DNA of 42,475 bases from NCBI GenBank assembly GCA_965652565.1, contig CBFGWL010000016.1, positions 1-42,475 of the forward strand, in the 5' to 3' direction. This DNA is from RSA11 sp965652565. GTDB lineage: Bacteria > Actinomycetota > Thermoleophilia > Solirubrobacterales > 70-9. Under the pieces are notes generated by a model. That model had not been told where the DNA came from. It did no database searches and saw nothing but the letters and a program-made list of their open reading frames with translations. Numbering within the stretch: position 1 is the stretch's first letter; every line of letters begins with the position of its first letter. The translations under genes and the position numbers were made by a program. Positions 1 through 8,090 of this stretch are shown here, piece after piece.

Positions 1-335
1 TGATCTCGCTCCCTTATGTGACGAGATCGCGGGTTCGCGGGAGGGGTTGGATCGAAACGGTGATCTCGTTGCGCTACGTGACGGGATCGCGGGTTCGTGC
101 CGCTTGCTCGCGCGAATTCGCGATTTCGACGACCCCGTCGTCTCAATCGCGATCTCGTGGACGACCCCTGCGTGAGTTCGCGCTTACGACGATGACGTGG
201 TCTTAACTGCGAACTCGCGCTCCCGGGGCCTCGCGAGTTCGCGATTCTTCCATGCCACCCTCCTTCGCCGCCCGTCCCCGGCGCGTCGCGCCGCCACGCC
301 GCCGGGGCGCTCGCCACAAACGCCCCGCGCCGCCC
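1..335. repeat. Left copy of terminal inverted, 60-bp-periodic repeat
   Basis: No gene here. Positions 47-335 match, with differences, the reverse complement of the right end of the window. The sequence falls into four units of about 60 bp (1-60, 61-120, 121-180, 181-240). Units 1 and 2 align with each other, as do units 3 and 4. Unit 1 contains a GATCTCG...CGAGATC inverted repeat. Unit 3 contains a perfect hairpin GACGAC-CCC-GTCGTC at 128-142. The TCGCGAGTTCGCGA motif recurs. A GC-rich hairpin module at about 290-335 reaches the asnB stop codon. There is no transposase ORF and there are no CRISPR-like spacers. The function is unknown. Confidence 0.8.
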
Positions 336-2249
336 CTACGCCGCAACCCGCCGCGGCGCCTCCAGGGCCCGTGCCGGGACGTCCACGCACGTGCGGAACC
401 ACAGCTCGAGGTTGAGCATCGCCCACAGTTGCTGGGTGCGGTCGGCGCCGTTTTGGTGCTCGGCGAGCGTCGCGCGCACCGCGCTGGGCTCGAAGATGCC
501 GCGCCCGCGCGCCGTCCGGTCCAGTAGAAGGTCGTGCGTGAGGGTGCGCAGGCGGTCGCGCATCCACTCGCCGACGGGGACCGCGAACCCGTGCTTCTCG
601 CGCGCGAGCGTGGCGCGCGGGAGCCACGGCCGGGCGGCCTCGGTCAGCACCAGCTTGCCGCGGCGCCCGCGGAGCTTGAGCTGCGGCGGCAGGGAGGCGG
701 CGAACTCCATGATCCGGTGGTCGAGCAGCGGTGAGCGCAGCTCCAGCGAGTGGGCCATGCTCGTGATGTCGGCCTTCACCAGCAGGTCGTGGGGGAGGTA
801 CGTGTCGATGTCCGCCGCCATGGCCCGCTCGGCGCCGTCCAGGCCCGCGTGCCGCAGCCAGGCCGCCTCCACCGCGTGCAGTGGGTCGCGTGCGAGTGCC
901 GGCCGCAGCGCCTCCCCGTAGAGCCGGACCCGATCGCCCGGCCGGAACCAGCGCGCGAGGTCGGCGAAGCGCCGATCCGAGGGCATCGCCAGCCGTCCGG
1001 CGAGACGAGCGGCTCGCCGGCGCGGCCCCGGGCCCTCCGTGCCGCCCGCGGCCGCGCGCAGCTCGCGCGCCACCGCGCGGCGCAACCCCAGCGGCGCCGC
1101 GTCGGCGAGCAGCGTCTTGCGGATCTGCCAGTAACGCCGGTAGCCGGCGAACGACTCGTCGCCGCCGTCCCCGCCCAGGCACACCGTGACGTGACGCCGG
1201 GTGAGCTCGGCCAGCTGGAAGGCGGGCAGCGCGGCCGGGTCGGCGAACGGCTCGCCGAAGCGACACGCGATCCGCATGAGCAGGTTTTCGTCGACGGCGC
1301 CGATCTCGAGCTCGTGATGCTCCGTCCCGTAGGCCTCGGCGATCCGGCGCGCGTGCTCGCGCTCGTCGAACCCGCGCTCGGCGAACGCGGCCGTGAACGT
1401 GCGCACCGGCGCGGTTGATTGGCGCGCCATCGCGGCGACCACCGCGCTCGAGTCGATCCCACCGGACAGGAAGGCGCCCAGCGGCACCTCGCTCTCCATG
1501 CGCTCGCGCACGGCGACCCCGATCAGCTCCCGCAGCCGTTCAGCGGCCTCCGCCATCCCCAGTTCGGCCTTCGGCGCGTAGCTCAGGCGCCAGTAGCGCC
1601 GCACCCGCGTGGGACCGCCCGGTTCCCACTCCAGCGTCGATGCCGGCGGGAGCTTGCGGATCGCGCGGAACGCGCACATGTCGCCAGGGACGTACTGGTT
1701 GGCCAGATACGCGTCGATGGCCGCCGGGTCGATGTCGCGCGGGGTTTCCGGATCCGCGAGCAGGGCGGGGATCTCCGACGCGAAGGCCAACCCGTCGGGA
1801 TGCTCCACGTGGTACAGAGGCTTCTTGCCGACCCGATCGCGAGCCAGAAAGAGCTTGCGGGCGCGGGCGTCCCAGATCGCGAACGCGAACATGCCGTGCA
1901 GGCGCTCGACACACCGCGGCCCCAGGTCCTCCCAAAGGTGCACGATCACCTCGGCGTCCGAGCGGGTCGCGAACCGGTGTCCCGCCGCCCGCAGTTCGCG
2001 CCGCAGCGCGTGATGGTTGTAGATCTCGCCGTTCATGACGAGGGTGACCGCGCCGTCCTCCGAGTGCAGCGGCTGATCGCCCGTCGCGAGGTCGATCACC
2101 GCCAGACGCGTCATCCCGAGCGCGACGTCCCCGTCGTCATGGAGGCCTTGGGAGTCGGGGCCGCGGTGCTCGAGGGCCGCGCACGCCGCTGCCACCGCCG
2201 CGCCGCACCCATCGCGACCCGGCGTCAGCTTGCCCGCGATCCCGCACAT
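336..2249 (-). CDS. asnB: Asparagine synthetase (glutamine-hydrolysing) type amidotransferase
   Basis: 637 residues. The family moves ammonia from glutamine to an adenylated carboxylate. The N-terminus is MCGIAG, so Cys2 becomes the class II glutaminase nucleophile after Met removal. HRGPDS (28-33) and NGEIYNH (73-79) complete that domain. The synthetase domain carries the PP-loop SGGIDSS at 262-268. The ATG at 2249 was chosen because Cys must be residue 2; the frame stays open to 2501 but that extension covers the deacetylase in another frame. The start lies one base after the deacetylase stop and has no SD, which suggests translational coupling. Neighbours (deacetylase, FemAB-like) point to modification of a surface polysaccharide or peptide rather than bulk asparagine supply. 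That role is inferred. Confidence 0.9.
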   Translation of the reverse strand: MCGIAGKLTPGRDGCGAAVAAACAALEHRGPDSQGLHDDGDVALGMTRLAVIDLATGDQPLHSEDGAVTLVMNGEIYNHHALRRELRAAGHRFATRSDAEVIVHLWEDLGPRCVERLHGMFAFAIWDARARKLFLARDRVGKKPLYHVEHPDGLAFASEIPALLADPETPRDIDPAAIDAYLANQYVPGDMCAFRAIRKLPPASTLEWEPGGPTRVRRYWRLSYAPKAELGMAEAAERLRELIGVAVRERMESEVPLGAFLSGGIDSSAVVAAMARQSTAPVRTFTAAFAERGFDEREHARRIAEAYGTEHHELEIGAVDENLLMRIACRFGEPFADPAALPAFQLAELTRRHVTVCLGGDGGDESFAGYRRYWQIRKTLLADAAPLGLRRAVARELRAAAGGTEGPGPRRRAARLAGRLAMPSDRRFADLARWFRPGDRVRLYGEALRPALARDPLHAVEAAWLRHAGLDGAERAMAADIDTYLPHDLLVKADITSMAHSLELRSPLLDHRIMEFAASLPPQLKLRGRRGKLVLTEAARPWLPRATLAREKHGFAVPVGEWMRDRLRTLTHDLLLDRTARGRGIFEPSAVRATLAEHQNGADRTQQLWAMLNLELWFRTCVDVPARALEAPRRVAA

Positions 2250-2250
2250 C

Positions 2251-3246
2251 TCAGCGACGGGCGAAGACGGTCGGCATGGTGATCCGCGCGCGCACGCGGG
2301 CGGGGCTCTGGTTGCCCGCGATCGGCACCCGCGGGATCGCGAGCGGATCGAACGCCTGCGGGTCGGGCACGCCGCCGTGGCAGGTGAACGCGGCCTGGAC
2401 CCCCAAGCGCCGCAGGCACGCGCGGCTCGAGTCGTCGTAGCTCTCGGGCCGGCCGACCGGGTAGCTGAAGATCCGCATGGCCGTTCCCACCTCGGCCTCA
2501 AGCCGCTCCGCGCAGCCGGCGATCTCGTGCCACTGCTCGCTGCCCGACAGCCCGGCGAGCACCGGGTGGCTGAGCGTGTGTCCCCCGATCTCCATCCCCG
2601 CGGCGTGCAGATCCCGGACCATGTCCCAGCTCATGAACCGCTCGGTGTCCGCGCGCATCGGCTCGCCGTCGCCGAGCGCATCGCGCAGGTACTCGAGGAA
2701 CGCGCGGGCCCTGTCACGGGGCAGCAATTTGTAGAGCTCGATCGCTGTCCGGGTCGCGCCGGCCCGATCGCCGGCTAGGTCGAGCGGCTTCGGCAGCCAC
2801 TCGCTTGCGGGCAGCTCGCGTCGCCTGCCGTTGCGCATGAGCGCCGCGATCTCGTCCCACCACGAGAGCCGCCCGCCGCCGATGTACTCGGCCGTGATGA
2901 AGAAGCCCGCGCGCACGCCGTGCGCGCTCAGCACCGGCAACGCGAGCTCGTAGTTGTCCCGGTAACCGTCGTCGAAGGTGATCGCGGCGTGGTGCCCGCT
3001 TCCGGAACGCACCACCGCCGGGATCTCGCTCGGCGCGACCACGTCGAAGTGCTTGCGCAGAAAGCGGATCTGCTCCGACAGCTGCTCCTGCGTCGCACTC
3101 CATAGATCCGGGTCGTCGTCCCCCTGCGGAACGCCCACGCGGTGATAGGCGAGCACCACCACCGAGGTGCGCGGGAGGCGCATCAGCAGTGAGCCCAGGG
3201 CGGTATCGCCGACCGCCCGCGCGGCGGGCTCAGACAGCAACCGCAT
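2251..3246 (-). CDS. Polysaccharide deacetylase family protein (NodB-type)
   Basis: 331 residues from the ATG at 3246; a TTG at 3264 would add six. The fold is the carbohydrate esterase 4/NodB type, which removes N- or O-acetyl groups from glycans using a divalent metal. VLAYHRV is near residue 31. TFDDGY at 90-95 supplies the catalytic Asp and a metal-binding Asp. HTLSHP at 223-228 supplies the metal His pair. SYPVGRPES (261-269) is the usual later motif. No signal peptide is visible. The gene overlaps the end of the upstream acyltransferase gene by 17 nt and its TGA is one base before asnB, so the three are probably one transcript. The architecture resembles deacetylases of exosortase/EPS loci; the substrate is unknown. 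Confidence 0.88.
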   Translation of the reverse strand: MRLLSEPAARAVGDTALGSLLMRLPRTSVVVLAYHRVGVPQGDDDPDLWSATQEQLSEQIRFLRKHFDVVAPSEIPAVVRSGSGHHAAITFDDGYRDNYELALPVLSAHGVRAGFFITAEYIGGGRLSWWDEIAALMRNGRRRELPASEWLPKPLDLAGDRAGATRTAIELYKLLPRDRARAFLEYLRDALGDGEPMRADTERFMSWDMVRDLHAAGMEIGGHTLSHPVLAGLSGSEQWHEIAGCAERLEAEVGTAMRIFSYPVGRPESYDDSSRACLRRLGVQAAFTCHGGVPDPQAFDPLAIPRVPIAGNQSPARVRARITMPTVFARR

Positions 3247-4309
3247 GCTGCCAGTGAGGGTCAAGCACGCGTGCTCGGCCGCGCGTGGTGCGAGCCCACA
3301 CGAGCTCGCCCTCGCCGTCGGTCAGCCGCCGCTTGTACTCCAGGCCCCCAGGCGACATGTCGTACGCCGCGTAGCCGCGCTGCGCGGCGGCCGCCATAAA
3401 GAAGAGATGGGCGACGAGCCCTGGGCTCTGGCGCTTGTCCGGAGGGGTCTTGACCGCGGCTTGATAGCCGACCAATTCACCGCGGTCCTCAAGCGCGTAC
3501 AGACACGCCAGGGTCTCGTCGCCGTTGCGCAGCCGGAACGGCAGCGCACGATCGGGGGCTATGCCGATCAAGTCACGATGGAACGACAGGAAGCGCCGCG
3601 AGGCCATCGCCGCCGGCGCCTCGCCCGCGCGGCGGCTCTCGCGCTGGATCGCGCCCAGCTCCTCGAAGACGGCGAGCTTTTCGGCGGGCGTCTCCGGCCA
3701 ATCTCCCTGCAAGTCGTCCCAGAAGCGCAGTTGGCGGCGCATGCGCTCGCGCGTGCGCCGCGGCATCGACGCGATGATGCCCTGAAGGTCGTCGTCACCG
3801 CGCAGCTCGCGCGTCGGCGTGGGCGCACTCGTGACAGCGAGCTTGGGCTCGACGTTCAGGAACAACGCCGCCTCGTCCGCGCTGAAGCCCGGCAGCTCGA
3901 GCTCGTGCCAGCCGACGTCGCGGCCCAGGGTCGCGAGCAGGGCCCGCACGAACTCCTGTCGCCACGCCGGCTCTGCCAGGACACCGTTGCGCTGGACGTA
4001 CACGGTCTCGCCGTCGGGCTCGCCCGCGGTGCCTACGTAAAGCCGCCGCATGGCGATCGGGCCCCGGCGCTTGATCCGCTCGCTCAACAAGACGATCCCG
4101 CGCGGCTGGGCCTCGCCGCCGATCTGCGAGTAACCCACGGCGAAGCGGTGCGGCACGACGTCCCCGTAGTGGCGGAGCCAGGCCTCCGTCCAGTTCCACG
4201 AGACGGCGAGCGCGGCAGGCCTGCAGGCGCTCTCGACGCGTTTCCAGATGCGCTCCGCGCGCTCGCGTTCCGCGGCGTCCAGCAGATGGATCGTCAACCG
4301 CTTTGTCAT
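3230..4309 (-). CDS. FemAB/CelD-like GNAT acyltransferase
   Basis: 359 residues. It resembles the BioF2/CelD-like acetyltransferase domain (double GNAT, FemAB-like) found in polysaccharide and peptidoglycan clusters. The C-terminal half shows the typical order: a basic helix (RRTRERMRRQLRF, near 185), FLSFHRDLI, a strand with DETLACLYALEDRGELVGYQAA, then YAAYDMSPGGLEYKRRLTDGE (near 320-340). No signal or membrane segment is seen, so it should be cytoplasmic. It is the first of three minus-strand genes, overlapping the deacetylase. It probably transfers an acyl or aminoacyl group to a glycan precursor; donor and acceptor cannot be read from sequence. Confidence 0.75.
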   Translation of the reverse strand: MTKRLTIHLLDAAERERAERIWKRVESACRPAALAVSWNWTEAWLRHYGDVVPHRFAVGYSQIGGEAQPRGIVLLSERIKRRGPIAMRRLYVGTAGEPDGETVYVQRNGVLAEPAWRQEFVRALLATLGRDVGWHELELPGFSADEAALFLNVEPKLAVTSAPTPTRELRGDDDLQGIIASMPRRTRERMRRQLRFWDDLQGDWPETPAEKLAVFEELGAIQRESRRAGEAPAAMASRRFLSFHRDLIGIAPDRALPFRLRNGDETLACLYALEDRGELVGYQAAVKTPPDKRQSPGLVAHLFFMAAAAQRGYAAYDMSPGGLEYKRRLTDGEGELVWARTTRGRARVLDPHWQHAVAV

Positions 4310-4617
4310 CCGTTGCTGTCCCCCCTAATCGGTCTCAGGAAAGCCATGTTGACTGCGCTGGGGTAACGCCTCGGGGCATCTTTCACCCTGTGGTCGGGGG
4401 AACATGGCCCCCGCTCGCCAGGCGGGATCAGGGGGTCCGGAGCGCGCGTTCGGCCGCCGCCGGTTACGCACACCCTTAGGCAAAAAGTTCGCCCACGGGG
4501 GACTCTTTGCGCGCGCAAGCGTTGCCGATGATTGGGGACGTGTGACCCCCTCGGGCCCGGTAGCTGGGTGGATTTCTCCCCAGTGATCCGGGCTTTCCCC
4601 TCAACCGAAAGGAAAGG
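4310..4617 (+). other. Structured intergenic/leader region between divergent genes
   Basis: This 308-bp gap separates the minus-strand acyltransferase gene from the plus-strand lyase-like gene. It is unusually rich in G and C runs and possible stems. Examples are a CCCGC...GCGGG hairpin near 4413-4430, a CAAAAAG...CTCTTTG pairing across about 4481-4509, and GCAA-GCG-TTGC near 4515-4525. The last part forms the hairpin listed separately. No reading frame with coding character is seen. It probably holds the divergent promoters and a folded 5' leader for the gene at 4618. Confidence 0.5.
4555..4596 (+). promoter_or_regulatory. Two-tier hairpin just before the SD of the lyase-like gene
   Basis: GCCCGG (4555-4560) pairs with CCGGGC (4588-4593). 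Inside it CTGGG (4564-4568) pairs with CCCAG (4579-4583). TTTCCCC follows. The SD (AAAGGAAAGG) and ATG 4618 lie about 20 nt downstream. The layout suits an attenuator or the expression platform of a riboswitch. I could not match the upstream part to any known riboswitch consensus. Confidence 0.4.
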
Positions 4618-5742
4618 ATGCCTTCGACAACGCTTCCGATCCCCCGCCGGGCGCGCGGTCTCCTCGCGGCGGCACTCGCCGCGGCCCTGCTGATCAGCGC
4701 CGGCGCCGCGCGATCGGCCGTAACGCCGGTGAGCGCCGGGATGGAGTCCGGCAACTTCTCCGAGTTCTCGCAGTACAACGCCACGAACGGCACGCTGCAG
4801 GCCACCACGGAGCGCGCCCACTCGGGCTCCCGCTCGGCGAAGGCCACCTACGCGGGCGGTGGCTCGAACGGCTACGCGCGCGGCATCTGGAACGTCGGCT
4901 GGCGCGATGGCGACACCGTCACCTACTCAGCCGCCTTCTATCTACCCAATGGCTTTCACAACGCCATGCAGGGCCAGGTCTCGATCCTGCGCTGGGACAA
5001 CTACGGGATCTCGCCGCAGAACACCGACCGCGGTGGGATCGCGATCTTCGGCAACGACAAGCGCGCGTACCTCGTGCGCACGCGCGACGGCGCCGAACAG
5101 GTCAAGCTGGCCGGGCCGATCGACCTTCCCGAGGGGCGCTGGTTCACGCTCGCCGTGACGCAGCGCATCTCGACGACCAACCCCTACTCCGAGGTCCGCC
5201 TGGATGGACGGGTCGTCGGCACCTCGAATGCGCAGAACTACTACGGACGCGCGATCGACAGGATGCGCGTGGGGATCGTCGCGGTCGCAGCCGGCTCTCA
5301 GCGCAACCCGCTGACGCTCTTCTTCGACGACGCGCGCATCGCCGCCGGCGCACAGGCGCCCGCGCCTGAGCCGGAGACCACGCCGGAGCCGGAGCCCACG
5401 CCGGCGCCCGAGCCCACACCGGAGCCGGATGAGGACGAGACCGAGCGCCCAGCGAACGAAGCCCCGCGAGTGACGATCACCTCGCCGGCGAACAAGTGGC
5501 GTCTGCGCCGCGACCTCGAGGTGCGGGCTCGCGCGACCGACGATCGGCGCGTCGTCCGCGTGCGCTTCTACGTGGACGGCAAGTTGCGCGCGACCGACCG
5601 ATCGGCCCCCTACCGCTGGGTGTGGCGCAATGCCCAGCGCGCGCTCAGCCGCGGCACGCACACGGTGACGGTGCGCGCCTTCGACGCGCAGGGCCTGCAG
5701 GGCAGCGACTCGGTACGGATCGTCAAGCCCCGCCGGCGCTAG
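4618..5742 (+). CDS. Secreted polysaccharide lyase-like/lectin-fold protein with C-terminal Ig-like domain
   Basis: 374 residues with a strong SD (AAAGGAAAGG) before the ATG. Residues 1-34 form a signal peptide with an Ala-rich core. Residues 35-243 look like a concanavalin-A-like jelly roll of the polysaccharide-lyase/LamG type: an ESGNFSEF start, a QGQVSILRW strand and a LTLFFDDARI ending. A Pro/Glu linker of repeated PEPTP units covers about 245-280. Residues 283-370 form an Ig-like domain (APRVTITSP start; VRVRFYVDG; GTHTVTVRAFDAQG). The protein should be extracellular and act on, or bind, the glycan made by the neighbouring genes. Lyase activity is inferred from fold resemblance only. 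Its end forms a small GCCGGC hairpin (5732-5747) facing the convergent GT2 gene. Confidence 0.7.
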   Translation: MPSTTLPIPRRARGLLAAALAAALLISAGAARSAVTPVSAGMESGNFSEFSQYNATNGTLQATTERAHSGSRSAKATYAGGGSNGYARGIWNVGWRDGDTVTYSAAFYLPNGFHNAMQGQVSILRWDNYGISPQNTDRGGIAIFGNDKRAYLVRTRDGAEQVKLAGPIDLPEGRWFTLAVTQRISTTNPYSEVRLDGRVVGTSNAQNYYGRAIDRMRVGIVAVAAGSQRNPLTLFFDDARIAAGAQAPAPEPETTPEPEPTPAPEPTPEPDEDETERPANEAPRVTITSPANKWRLRRDLEVRARATDDRRVVRVRFYVDGKLRATDRSAPYRWVWRNAQRALSRGTHTVTVRAFDAQGLQGSDSVRIVKPRRR

Positions 5743-5751
5743 CCGGCGCGC

Positions 5752-6837
5752 TCAGCGCACGGGCTCCCAGCGGTTGCTCTGGGCGCGGCGGACGCCACGG
5801 GCGATGCCGGCGATCGTCCCGGCGCAGCCGAGCACGAGCTCCTTGCTGGCGCGCGCAAGTCGCCCCGTCGGTCGCAGGGCCGGCGGGGCGACGAGCGCCG
5901 CCACGCCGGGCGCGTAAGCCGCGAGCTGCACCCCGACGGCCGCCCTGTAGAGCGGTCGCCGCGCCAGGAGCAGCGATGAGCCGAGCGCGATCAAAAGCAG
6001 GGGTGCGAGCGCCAGGCGTCCCGCCTTGTGCGAGGCGAGCCGCAGCGCGAAGCCCGCGGGAAGGTCGCGCAGCTCGCCGAGCAGCTGCCAGCGACCCGCC
6101 GTGATCCGAGCGCGACGGGCGAATTCAGCAGGCTCGGGCACCGGCGCCTCTTCGGAGCTGAGGAGCGGCTCGTAGACCACGCGGCCGCCGCCCCGCACCA
6201 GCTCACAGAGGATCCACAGGTCGTCGTTGACGACCTCCTCCGGCAGCCGCGGCGCGCGCTCGCGGCGCACGAGGATGAGTTCGCCCGAGGCGGCCGCAAC
6301 GCTTCCCGAGCGGCTTTCGAGCCGCCGGATCGCGTCCTCGTACCGGGCGTACGCGCTGCCGGTCTCGCCACGGCGCCCGGCGACCGCCCACACCGTCTCG
6401 TCGCCCAGGTGGGAGACCGCGGCACGTAGGGAGCCGCGGTCGAGCACGTTGTTGGCGTCGGTGAGCAGCACCGCGTCGCCGCTGGCCTCCGCGAGCGCCC
6501 GGTTGATGGCCGCGGGCTTACCACGGCGCTCCGGCGAGAACAGCACGCGCGCGTCCCGACGTGCCGCGCGCGCCACGCGGACGAGTTCCTCGTCCTCGTC
6601 CACGGCGACGATCACCTCGAGGAGCGCGCGCGGGTAATCGAGCTCCGCCAGTGAGCCCAGCTTCGCGGCCAGCGCCTCGCGCTCCCGGTAGGCGGGCACG
6701 ATCACGCTCACCGTGGGAAGCGCATCGGCGTGCCGCCACGGGCGCGGGCGCCGCAGCACCAGCGACGCGGGGTAGCCGGCGAGCACCCAGACGCACGCGC
6801 CGGCCGCTCCCCAGAAGATGGCAGCCAGCGGGTTCAC
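5752..6837 (-). CDS. Membrane glycosyltransferase family 2
   Basis: 361 residues from GTG 6837, whose GTGA overlaps the TGA of the upstream ligase gene. One N-terminal membrane segment (about 5-28) precedes a GT-A domain: VSVIVPAYRE (43-52), VAVDED (77-82), KPAAINRAL (107-115) and LLTDANN (124-130) in place of the DxD motif. NDD at 204-206 and RITAGRW at 244-250 correspond to the ED and Q/RxxRW regions of processive GT2 enzymes. C-terminal hydrophobic segments anchor it. The open frame runs on to 8265, but that part is a shadow of the ligase. Likely role: sugar transfer onto the lipid-linked or growing exopolysaccharide. Confidence 0.85.
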   Translation of the reverse strand: MNPLAAIFWGAAGACVWVLAGYPASLVLRRPRPWRHADALPTVSVIVPAYREREALAAKLGSLAELDYPRALLEVIVAVDEDEELVRVARAARRDARVLFSPERRGKPAAINRALAEASGDAVLLTDANNVLDRGSLRAAVSHLGDETVWAVAGRRGETGSAYARYEDAIRRLESRSGSVAAASGELILVRRERAPRLPEEVVNDDLWILCELVRGGGRVVYEPLLSSEEAPVPEPAEFARRARITAGRWQLLGELRDLPAGFALRLASHKAGRLALAPLLLIALGSSLLLARRPLYRAAVGVQLAAYAPGVAALVAPPALRPTGRLARASKELVLGCAGTIAGIARGVRRAQSNRWEPVR

Positions 6838-8090
6838 GCCGGCTCCGGCACGGCGCGGGTGGCGGCGCGCGCCCGTTTGGGAACGCTTGCGCGGTCGGCG
6901 CCGAGCGCGACGACGAGCCCCGCGAGCAGGAACAGCCACCGCAGCTGGCTGCCCTGCAGGAACAGGCTGCCGACCATGTAGGTCGTGAGCGCGAGTAGCG
7001 CGGCGCGACCCAGCGGGATCGCCCACACCCCGCGCGCGACCGCGAACCGCAGGAGGATCGCCGCCGCGGTGAGCCAGGCCAGGATTCCGGCAAGGCCCTG
7101 TTCGGCCGCGATCTCCAGCGGCAGGCTGTGTGCCGCACGCACCGGGCGTGGGTCGTTGCCGACCTCGCGCGCGTAGTCGCGGTAGAGGGTCTCGAAGTTC
7201 GCGTTGCCGACGCCGGTGAGCGGATGGTCGCCGAACATCTCGATCGCGACCATGTTCTCCGTGGCCCGGCCGCTGATCGGGCGCTCCTCCAGGCTCTGGA
7301 ACTGGCCCACGAGCAGCGGGGTCGACGCAACCGCCAGGGCGAGCAGGGTCAGCACCGCGCGGCCGCGCCGCGGCGTGAGCGCAAGCCAGGTCGCGCTCAC
7401 ACCGACCACGAGCGCGATCATGCCTCCGCGGGACCCGGTGGCCACGACCCCGGCCAGGATCGCGACAAGCGTCAGGAGGCCGAGCAGGCGTCCGGCTCCG
7501 CCGCGTACCGAGAGGTAGACCGCGAAGGGGCCGAGCGCCGCCAGCGACAGCGCGAAGAAGTTCGCCTCGCCGAAGGGTCCCGCGGCGCGTTCCGGATCGA
7601 GGCCCTCGACGCCCTCGTTGAGCGGGAACAGCTCGGTCGGTCCGACGACGACGGAGTAGACGGCGCCGAGACCGAGAAAGGCCCCGGCCCAGCAGAGCGC
7701 GACGGCCGTGCGGTGCACGCTGCGCTCGCCGATCAGCAGGAGCGCGGCGATCACCAGGAAGCTGAGTTCGCGAAGCCAGTCGAGGGGGAGGGCGGTGCTC
7801 TCCGTAGCCGCCAGGGCAGAGGCGATCGCGGCGACGCTGAGGATCGCGAGGATGCCGAACGCGGCGCCGGCGGCTTCGAGCTGGCGCGGTGCCCGCCAGA
7901 GGGCGGCCCCGAGCAACACGATGCCGCCAACCTCGACGGGCGAGGGAAGGCCGCCGTAGATCCCTCCCGGCAGAGACATCCAGACGAGCGCCGCGTAGAT
8001 GGGGACGATCCAGGCGGGCCGCAGCGCGATGATCAGCGCGGCGGCGAGCAGGGCCTGGCCGCCGAGCAGCGCCTCGGCGCCGAGGCTCAT
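6834..8090 (-). CDS. O-antigen ligase/polymerase (Wzy/WaaL-like) membrane protein
   Basis: 418 residues, with about 10-12 membrane segments by eye. The Wzy_C signature is present: TGSRGG (218-223) at a helix end, then a long external loop with HPLTGVGNANF (289-299) and HSLPLEIAAEQG (321-332). These enzymes polymerise or ligate lipid-linked glycan repeat units outside the membrane. ATG 8090 overlaps the TGA of the Wzz-like gene (ATGA). In a Gram-positive-type actinobacterium without lipopolysaccharide, a polymerase role for exopolysaccharide is the more likely reading. Confidence 0.87.
   Translation of the reverse strand: MSLGAEALLGGQALLAAALIIALRPAWIVPIYAALVWMSLPGGIYGGLPSPVEVGGIVLLGAALWRAPRQLEAAGAAFGILAILSVAAIASALAATESTALPLDWLRELSFLVIAALLLIGERSVHRTAVALCWAGAFLGLGAVYSVVVGPTELFPLNEGVEGLDPERAAGPFGEANFFALSLAALGPFAVYLSVRGGAGRLLGLLTLVAILAGVVATGSRGGMIALVVGVSATWLALTPRRGRAVLTLLALAVASTPLLVGQFQSLEERPISGRATENMVAIEMFGDHPLTGVGNANFETLYRDYAREVGNDPRPVRAAHSLPLEIAAEQGLAGILAWLTAAAILLRFAVARGVWAIPLGRAALLALTTYMVGSLFLQGSQLRWLFLLAGLVVALGADRASVPKRARAATRAVPEPA

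Noticed and set aside
1..240. Possible CRISPR array
   Set aside because: The 60-bp units are diverged along their whole length. There is no constant repeat with variable spacers and no cas gene in the window.
184..1266. 360-codon open frame over the 3' part of asnB
   Set aside because: Its translation is Arg/Ala/Pro-rich, with no family motif, typical of a shadow frame in GC-rich DNA.
2250..2501. N-terminal extension of asnB
   Set aside because: It would bury Cys2, which must be N-terminal for glutaminase activity, and it overlaps the deacetylase coding sequence.
4471..4580. c-di-GMP-I riboswitch
   Set aside because: GGCAAA and GGTAGCTGGGT fragments look similar, but the conserved GGGACGCAAAGCC core and the tetraloop/receptor are not found in order. 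A covariance search is needed before any such name.
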